The notes under the pieces were generated by a model. That model was not told where the DNA came from. It searched no databases and saw only the letters and a program-made list of their open reading frames with translations. Below, one piece after another: positions 5,041 to 9,822 of a stretch of DNA of 9,822 nt. This DNA is from Burkholderiales bacterium (GTDB lineage: Bacteria > Pseudomonadota > Gammaproteobacteria > Burkholderiales > Burkholderiaceae_C), in contig JANXMO010000401.1 of the NCBI GenBank assembly GCA_025354615.1, positions 1-9,822 on the forward strand, written 5' to 3'. Numbering within the stretch: the first letter of the stretch is position 1; each line of letters starts with the position of its first letter. The translations under genes were made by a program, and so were the position numbers.

Positions 5041-8000
5041 TCATGCCGCCGGCAGCACGGGAGGCTTTTTGGCCGCGGTAACGGCTGCTGCGGGCGCCGC
5101 TTCAGCCTGCCGCCGCCGTAACAATCGCGCACCGTACTGCACCGCATCGTCCACAAAGGTGAAAACGACCGGGATGACGAGCAGACTCAAGAACGTCGAC
5201 GTGATCAGCCCGCCGATGACGACGATCGCCATCGGTGAACGAAAGCTCGGGTCCACGCCCAGGCCGATGGCGATCGGCAGCATGCCGGCGCCCATCGCAA
5301 TCGTCGTCATGACGATGGGGCGGGCACGCTTGTGGCAGGCGTCGAGCAGCGCGTCCCAGCGGTTCATGCCGCGGTCGCGCCGCGCCATGATGGCGTACTC
5401 GACCAGCAGGATCGAGTTTTTCGTTGCAATGCCCATCAACATGATCAGGCCGATCATCGATGGCATCGACACCGCCGTATGGGTGACGAACAAGGCCAGG
5501 AAGGCGCCGGGAATCGACAGCAGCAGCGCCGCCAGAATCGTTATCGGCTGCACAAAGTCCTTGAACAGCAGCACCAGCACGATGTAGATGCACAGCACGC
5601 CGGTCAGCATCGCCAAGCCGAAGCTGGCGAACAGCTCGCCCATGGCCTCGGCGTCGCCGACCGTGGTTTGTGTGACGCCGGGCGGCAGCGTACGCAGCGC
5701 GGGCAGCGCCAGCGCTGCGCTTTCCACGGCGCCCAGCGGCTGGCCGTTGAGTTCAATGTCGAAGTTGATGTTGCGCTGGCGGTCGTAACGGTCGATCTGC
5801 GCCGGGCCGCTGTCGATGGCCAGCGTGGCAACGTTGCCCAGCGGCACCGGGCCGCGCGCGCCGGGCACCGACAGCCGCGACAGCAGATCGATGTCGGCGC
5901 GTGCATCGGCGCGCAGCTTCACCACCACCGGCACCTGGCGTTCGCCGAGGTTGAGCTTGGCGACGTTTTGCGAATAGTCGCCCGCGGTGGCCACGCGCAA
6001 GGTGTCGGCAATGGCGGCCGACGTCACGCCCAGGTCGGCCGCACGCGCGAAATCGGGCCGCACGATGAGTTCAGGGCGTACGAGGCTGCTGGTCGAGGTC
6101 ACCGCGCCGATGCCGCTGATGCCGCGCAGCTGCTTTTCCACCACCTGAGCGTGTTCGGCCAGCACACGGCCGTCCTCTCCGGCCAGCACCAGCACGTATT
6201 TTTCGCTCGAGCCGCCCAGGCCCACCTTGACGCGCGCACCGGCAATCAAGCCCATGGCCTCGCGCAGCTGCCCTTCGATGGCTTGTTTGCTGATGCCGGA
6301 GCGCTCGCGCCGCGGCGTCAGGTTCAGCGTCAGCGTTGCCGTGCGCACTTCGGGCGAGCCGCCCGGCGCAAAGGGGTCGCTGCCCGTGCTGCCGCCACCA
6401 ATCGCGGTGTAGATCAGTTTGACGTGTGAGTTCTTCTGGATCAGCTCGCGCGCCTGTTCAGCCGCGGCAAAGGTCTGCGCATAAGTGCTGCCGGGCGGCA
6501 GCGACAGGCTAACCTGGGTTTGCGACAAATCGTCCGGCGGGATGAAGCCGGTGGGCAGCAACGGCACCAGCGCGCATGAGCCGATCAAGAAGACGGCCGT
6601 GGCCAGCATCGTCCAGCCGCGGTGGCGCAGGCACGCGGCGGCCCAGCGCATGTAGAGGCCGATCCAGGCCGCCTCGCGGTGCTCGCCCTTGGGCACCTTC
6701 AGCACATAGGCCGCCATCATCGGTGTCAACAGCCGCGCCACGATCAGCGAGACGAACACCGCAATCGCCGCCGTCCAGCCGAATTGCACGAAAAACTTGC
6801 CCGGCACGCCGCTCATGAAGGCGGTGGGCAGGAACACTGCAATCAGCGTGAACGTGGTGGCAATCACGGCCAGGCCGATTTCATCAGCGGCTTCCAGCGC
6901 CGCCTGGAGCGGCGATTTGCCCATGCGCAGGTGGCGCATGATGTTTTCGATTTCGACGATCGCATCGTCGACCAGGATGCCGACCACAAGCGACAGCGAC
7001 AGCAGCGTCACGGTATTGAGCGAAAAGCCGCCGAAGTACATCGCGGCAAAAGCAGGAATCACCGACAGCGGCAGCGCGGTGGCTGACACCAGCGTCGCCC
7101 GCCAGTCGCGCAGAAAAGCCCACACCACAATCACCGCCAGCAGCGCGCCTTCGTACAGCAGCGTCATCGAGCCGTCGAAACTTTCCTGCACCGGGTCGAC
7201 GAAGTTGAAGGCCTCATCGAAGCGGATGTCGGGCTGCTCGGCGCGCAGCCGGGCGATTTCGGCACGCACGCCGGCGGCCACATCCACCTCGCCCGCGCCA
7301 CGGGTGCGGGTGATCTCGAAGCCCACCACCGGGCGGCCGTTGAGCAGCGCGCCCGAGCGCTGCTCGGCCACCGTGTTGCTCACCGTTGCGACCTGGTCGA
7401 GCCGCACGTGGCGGCCATCGGCCAGGGTGATGGCAATGCGACCCAGCTCTGCGGCCGACTGCACGGTTGCGATGGTGCGCACCGACTGCTCGGCGCCGCC
7501 CACATCGGTGCGCCCGCCGGACGCTTCCTGCTGCGTTTGCCGCAACTGGCGGGAGATGTCGGCCGCCGACGCGTTCAGCGCCTGCAGCCGCGCCGGGTCT
7601 AGTTCGACCCGCACTTCACGCGTCACGCCGCCCACGCGCGCCACCGCACCCACGCCGCGCACGCTGAGCAGGCGCCGCGTCACGTTGTTGTCAACGAACC
7701 AGCTCAGCGCCTCGTCATCGCGCCGGTTCGAAGCGACGGTGTAGGTCAGGATGGGCGCGCCCGAGAGTTCGAGCTTCGAGATCAGCGGGTCGCGCAGATC
7801 GCCCGGCAAATCGCTGCGCACGCGGCTGACGGCGTCGCGCACGTCGTCAACCGCTTGCTGGGTGGCCTTTTCCAGCCGGAACTCGGCCGTGACGATGGCC
7901 ACGCCATCCTGCACCTTGGTGTAGATGTGCTTGACGCCTTGCAAGGTGGCGATCGAGTTCTCGATCTTGCGCGCCACCTCGGTTTCCAGCTGCGCTGGCG

Positions 8001-8163
8001 AGGCGCCGGGCAGCGACGCGGTCACGGTGACGGTCGGCAGATCGATGTCCGGAAAGTTCTGGATCTTCATCGCCTTGAAGCCCATCAGGCCGACCAGCGT
8101 GAGCATCAAGAACAGCAGCAGCCCGGGAATGGGGTTGCGGATCGACCAGGCGGAAACGTTCAT
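5041..8163 (-). CDS. RND-type efflux pump inner-membrane permease (HAE1/AcrB-like)
   Basis: A full-length 1040-residue transporter of the resistance-nodulation-division superfamily. These are trimeric proton antiporters that export drugs or other hydrophobic compounds through a periplasmic adaptor and an outer-membrane channel. The expected twelve membrane segments can be placed: one at about 12-30, five between about 333 and 488, one near 516-536, and five between about 846 and 1004. Two large periplasmic domains lie between (31-332 and 537-845). The proton-relay residues are present: D399 and D400 in VGILVDDAIVEIEN (TM4, equivalent to AcrB D407/D408) and K915 in GIATKNSILLVEYA (TM10, equivalent to AcrB K940). 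The N-terminus, MNVSAWSIRNPIPGLLLF, is typical of the family and fixes the start. Lack of heavy-metal (CzcA-type) features and the DD pair favour the HAE1 drug-export branch. The adaptor gene ends 31 bases upstream. Substrate is unknown. The last 20 residues are an Ala/Pro-rich cytoplasmic tail. Confidence 0.95.
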   Translation of the reverse strand: MNVSAWSIRNPIPGLLLFLMLTLVGLMGFKAMKIQNFPDIDLPTVTVTASLPGASPAQLETEVARKIENSIATLQGVKHIYTKVQDGVAIVTAEFRLEKATQQAVDDVRDAVSRVRSDLPGDLRDPLISKLELSGAPILTYTVASNRRDDEALSWFVDNNVTRRLLSVRGVGAVARVGGVTREVRVELDPARLQALNASAADISRQLRQTQQEASGGRTDVGGAEQSVRTIATVQSAAELGRIAITLADGRHVRLDQVATVSNTVAEQRSGALLNGRPVVGFEITRTRGAGEVDVAAGVRAEIARLRAEQPDIRFDEAFNFVDPVQESFDGSMTLLYEGALLAVIVVWAFLRDWRATLVSATALPLSVIPAFAAMYFGGFSLNTVTLLSLSLVVGILVDDAIVEIENIMRHLRMGKSPLQAALEAADEIGLAVIATTFTLIAVFLPTAFMSGVPGKFFVQFGWTAAIAVFVSLIVARLLTPMMAAYVLKVPKGEHREAAWIGLYMRWAAACLRHRGWTMLATAVFLIGSCALVPLLPTGFIPPDDLSQTQVSLSLPPGSTYAQTFAAAEQARELIQKNSHVKLIYTAIGGGSTGSDPFAPGGSPEVRTATLTLNLTPRRERSGISKQAIEGQLREAMGLIAGARVKVGLGGSSEKYVLVLAGEDGRVLAEHAQVVEKQLRGISGIGAVTSTSSLVRPELIVRPDFARAADLGVTSAAIADTLRVATAGDYSQNVAKLNLGERQVPVVVKLRADARADIDLLSRLSVPGARGPVPLGNVATLAIDSGPAQIDRYDRQRNINFDIELNGQPLGAVESAALALPALRTLPPGVTQTTVGDAEAMGELFASFGLAMLTGVLCIYIVLVLLFKDFVQPITILAALLLSIPGAFLALFVTHTAVSMPSMIGLIMLMGIATKNSILLVEYAIMARRDRGMNRWDALLDACHKRARPIVMTTIAMGAGMLPIAIGLGVDPSFRSPMAIVVIGGLITSTFLSLLVIPVVFTFVDDAVQYGARLLRRRQAEAAPAAAVTAAKKPPVLPAA

Positions 8164-8194
8164 CGGCAGCAGCGCTTTGGAAATGCCGCGTCAG

Positions 8195-9709
8195 TCACTG
8201 CGGCGCGTCGGCGTGCCAACTCAAGGCCAGCAGCAACGGCGGAGGCGCGGCAGCGGCAGCCACGCGGGAGCGGGCGCCGCGCGACCTGGAGGCTGGCGGC
8301 ACGGACGACGCCACGGATGACGACATAGCGGCAGGCGGCACCACGGGCGACAACGACGGCACCAGCCCACCGGTCAGCACGCGCACGGTGTCGCCATCGG
8401 CCAGGAAGCCGGCGCCGCTGGCAACGACCTGGGCCGCGGCGTCCAGCCCGCTGGTGATTTCGATGCGGTCACCGGTGCGGCGACCAATGCCGACCTTGGT
8501 CTGCATGACCTTCGAGTCAGGGCCGACGCGCAACACATAGGCAAAACCTTCGCGCAGCAGCACCGCGCTTTGCGGCAGCGTCAAACCGTTGCCGTTGCCC
8601 AGCATGAATTCGCCGCGGGCGAACATGCCGGCGCGCGCCGCGCTGCCGGCCGGCAGGTCGACGTAGACCAGGCCGTTGCGCGTCTGCGCGTCGACCGTGG
8701 GCGCCACCATGCGCACGCGCCCGGCAATCGGCGCCGCAGAGGCGCCGCCAGGCGCCACGTCGACCTGCGCCGCCATGCCCGGGCTGATGCGCGCCAGCTC
8801 GGCGGCCGGCACTTCGGCGCGCCACTCCAGCCGGCCCTTGCGGATCATGCGGAACAACTCCTGCCCGGCCGGCAACACGGCGCCCACGGTGGCGCTGCGC
8901 GCGGAAATGACGCCGTCATCGGGCGCCAACACCTGTGCCTGCGCCAGGCGCAGCTGCTGCACGCGCGCCGCAGCGCGCTGCGCATCGAGCCGCGCATGGG
9001 CGGCGCGCTCGGTGCTCAGGTACTGGCTGATCTGCTGTGCGCTCAGCGCGCCAGTGGTTTGCAGCGTGCGCGCGCGTTGCGCATTGGCCGCGGCTTCGGC
9101 CAGCGCCGCCTCGGCCTCGGCCACGGCGGCGCGGCTTTGCGCCAAGTCGGCGTTCACCGTCTCGGCGGCAAAAGCGGCCAGCACCTCACCGCGCCGCACG
9201 CGGTCGCCCACATTCACTCGCACCTCGGTCAGACGCAAGCCGTTGGCCTCGGTGCCGATCACAGCTTCCTGCCAGGCGGCGACGTTGCCATTGGCTTGCA
9301 GCGTCAGGCCAAGCGGCAGCGATTTTGGATGGGTCACGTTGACGCTGAGCGCCGGCTTGGGCGCGGCGGCCGCTTTGTCGTCCGCCGCGGCCCGCATGGC
9401 CACCGCCAGCAATGCCGCGCAAAGCAGCCCGGCCACGCCGAACGCTGACCACAGCGCGGTGCGGCGGCGCCCGGCCGGCAGTTGACGAAAGCGGTGTTCA
9501 AAACGGGCGGCCTGTTGGGCGCATTGCGCCACCAGCCGCGCGCGCCCTGCCGCCAGCAGCGGGCGGGTGGCCTGCCACAAATCAAGCCAGGCATCCAACA
9601 GCTGGCGCAGCGCATGGCCTGCGTGCGGATGCCGTGCCAGCGCAACCGCCTTCCAATCTGCCGCCAGGCGCAGGTCATTCAATGCAAACAAACGGTATAG
9701 ATACGGCAT
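8195..9709 (-). CDS. RND efflux periplasmic adaptor (membrane fusion protein)
   Basis: A 504-residue adaptor of the HlyD/AcrA type, which bridges the RND permease and an outer-membrane channel. Order of parts: an N-terminal extension (1-84, Arg/Ala/Leu-rich, predicted cytoplasmic); one membrane anchor (about 86-107, ALWSAFGVAGLLCAALLAVAM); first lipoyl half (149-180, with VNVGDRVRRGEVLAAF); an alpha-helical hairpin (about 187-258, rich in Ala, Glu, Gln); second lipoyl half (260-288, VLAPDDGVISARSATVGAVL); beta-barrel (about 289-370); membrane-proximal domain to about 445; and a Ser/Pro/Ala-rich tail (446-504). Family members are usually about 350-420 residues, so both ends are long. I choose the ATG at 9709, 11 bases after the stop of the upstream gene, with a weak AGAG 9 bases before it. 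A TTG at 9718 and an internal GTG at 9532 (445 residues) are the alternatives. Anchoring by a membrane helix instead of a lipidated Cys is seen. It is co-transcribed with the permease, 31 bases downstream. Confidence 0.9.
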   Translation of the reverse strand: MPYLYRLFALNDLRLAADWKAVALARHPHAGHALRQLLDAWLDLWQATRPLLAAGRARLVAQCAQQAARFEHRFRQLPAGRRRTALWSAFGVAGLLCAALLAVAMRAAADDKAAAAPKPALSVNVTHPKSLPLGLTLQANGNVAAWQEAVIGTEANGLRLTEVRVNVGDRVRRGEVLAAFAAETVNADLAQSRAAVAEAEAALAEAAANAQRARTLQTTGALSAQQISQYLSTERAAHARLDAQRAAARVQQLRLAQAQVLAPDDGVISARSATVGAVLPAGQELFRMIRKGRLEWRAEVPAAELARISPGMAAQVDVAPGGASAAPIAGRVRMVAPTVDAQTRNGLVYVDLPAGSAARAGMFARGEFMLGNGNGLTLPQSAVLLREGFAYVLRVGPDSKVMQTKVGIGRRTGDRIEITSGLDAAAQVVASGAGFLADGDTVRVLTGGLVPSLSPVVPPAAMSSSVASSVPPASRSRGARSRVAAAAAPPPLLLALSWHADAPQ

Positions 9710-9720
9710 GAATGACAACT

Positions 9721-9822
9721 CTAAAAATCCCCAAAGCGCAGCGCCAGCCCGCTGGCCTGCCGGGTGGGGTTGGCGGCAGCGATGGCGGTGGCAGCGCCGG
9801 TGCGCTGCAAATCAGCATCGGC
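9721..9822 (-). CDS. C-terminal end of an unrecognised protein (runs off right edge)
   Basis: A minus-strand frame is open from the window edge to a TAG at 9721-9723. It gives 33 residues beginning ADADLQRTGAATAIAAANP and ending SGLALRFGDF. GC-rich third positions match the neighbouring genes. Its stop lies 11 bases before the adaptor ATG, so it is probably the preceding gene of the same operon. In such operons this place is often held by an outer-membrane channel (TolC/NodT-like) or a regulator, but the visible end does not show features that identify either one. No function is assigned. Confidence 0.5.
   Translation of the reverse strand, partial: ADADLQRTGAATAIAAANPTRQASGLALRFGDF

Noticed and set aside
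4935..5156. Upstream extension of the PAP2 frame into the pump gene
   Set aside because: Its residues are Arg/Cys/Pro-rich, overlap the end of the permease gene, and do not fit a membrane protein N-terminus.
5332..6429. 365-residue plus-strand open frame inside the RND permease gene
   Set aside because: A Gln/Arg/His-rich shadow frame antisense to a complete, motif-verified permease.

Overview
The window looks like a chromosomal segment of a GC-rich betaproteobacterium. Order Burkholderiales, perhaps a Comamonadaceae-type genome, is an inference from protein style and base composition; no marker here settles it. I see no tRNA, rRNA, CRISPR array, insertion sequence, integrase or phage gene. 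Coding density is high: the largest gap between genes is about 200 bases.

Layout, left to right. A small exported protein runs off the left edge on the minus strand. Next is a complete type II toxin-antitoxin pair of the HipBA family (minus strand, hipB then hipA, overlapping by 11 bases). Its upstream region has a perfect TATAAT -10 box abutting one arm of an inverted repeat, as expected for an autorepressed TA operon. Diverging from it is prfC (peptide chain release factor 3, plus strand). prfC converges on a small glycine-zipper outer-membrane lipoprotein gene (minus strand), with an intrinsic terminator between them for the lipoprotein gene. A PAP2-type membrane phosphatase gene follows on the minus strand. 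The right half is an RND-type drug/solute efflux operon on the minus strand: an unrecognised upstream gene (only its last 33 codons are inside the window), then a periplasmic adaptor (membrane fusion protein), then the inner-membrane RND permease.

How the genes work together. HipB should neutralise and autoregulate the HipA kinase. The adaptor and permease should form the inner part of a tripartite proton-driven pump; its outer-membrane channel is not visible here. The remaining genes are housekeeping or envelope genes with no clear link to each other.

I do not find strong evidence for a new biological system. The points most worth a second look are the adaptor's long N-terminal extension ahead of its membrane anchor and its Ser/Pro/Ala-rich tail, the promoter/operator geometry of hipBA (which also corrects the hipB start), a perfect 13-base palindrome ahead of prfC, and the altered PAP2 motifs. 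Most other long open frames are GC-driven shadows of these genes.
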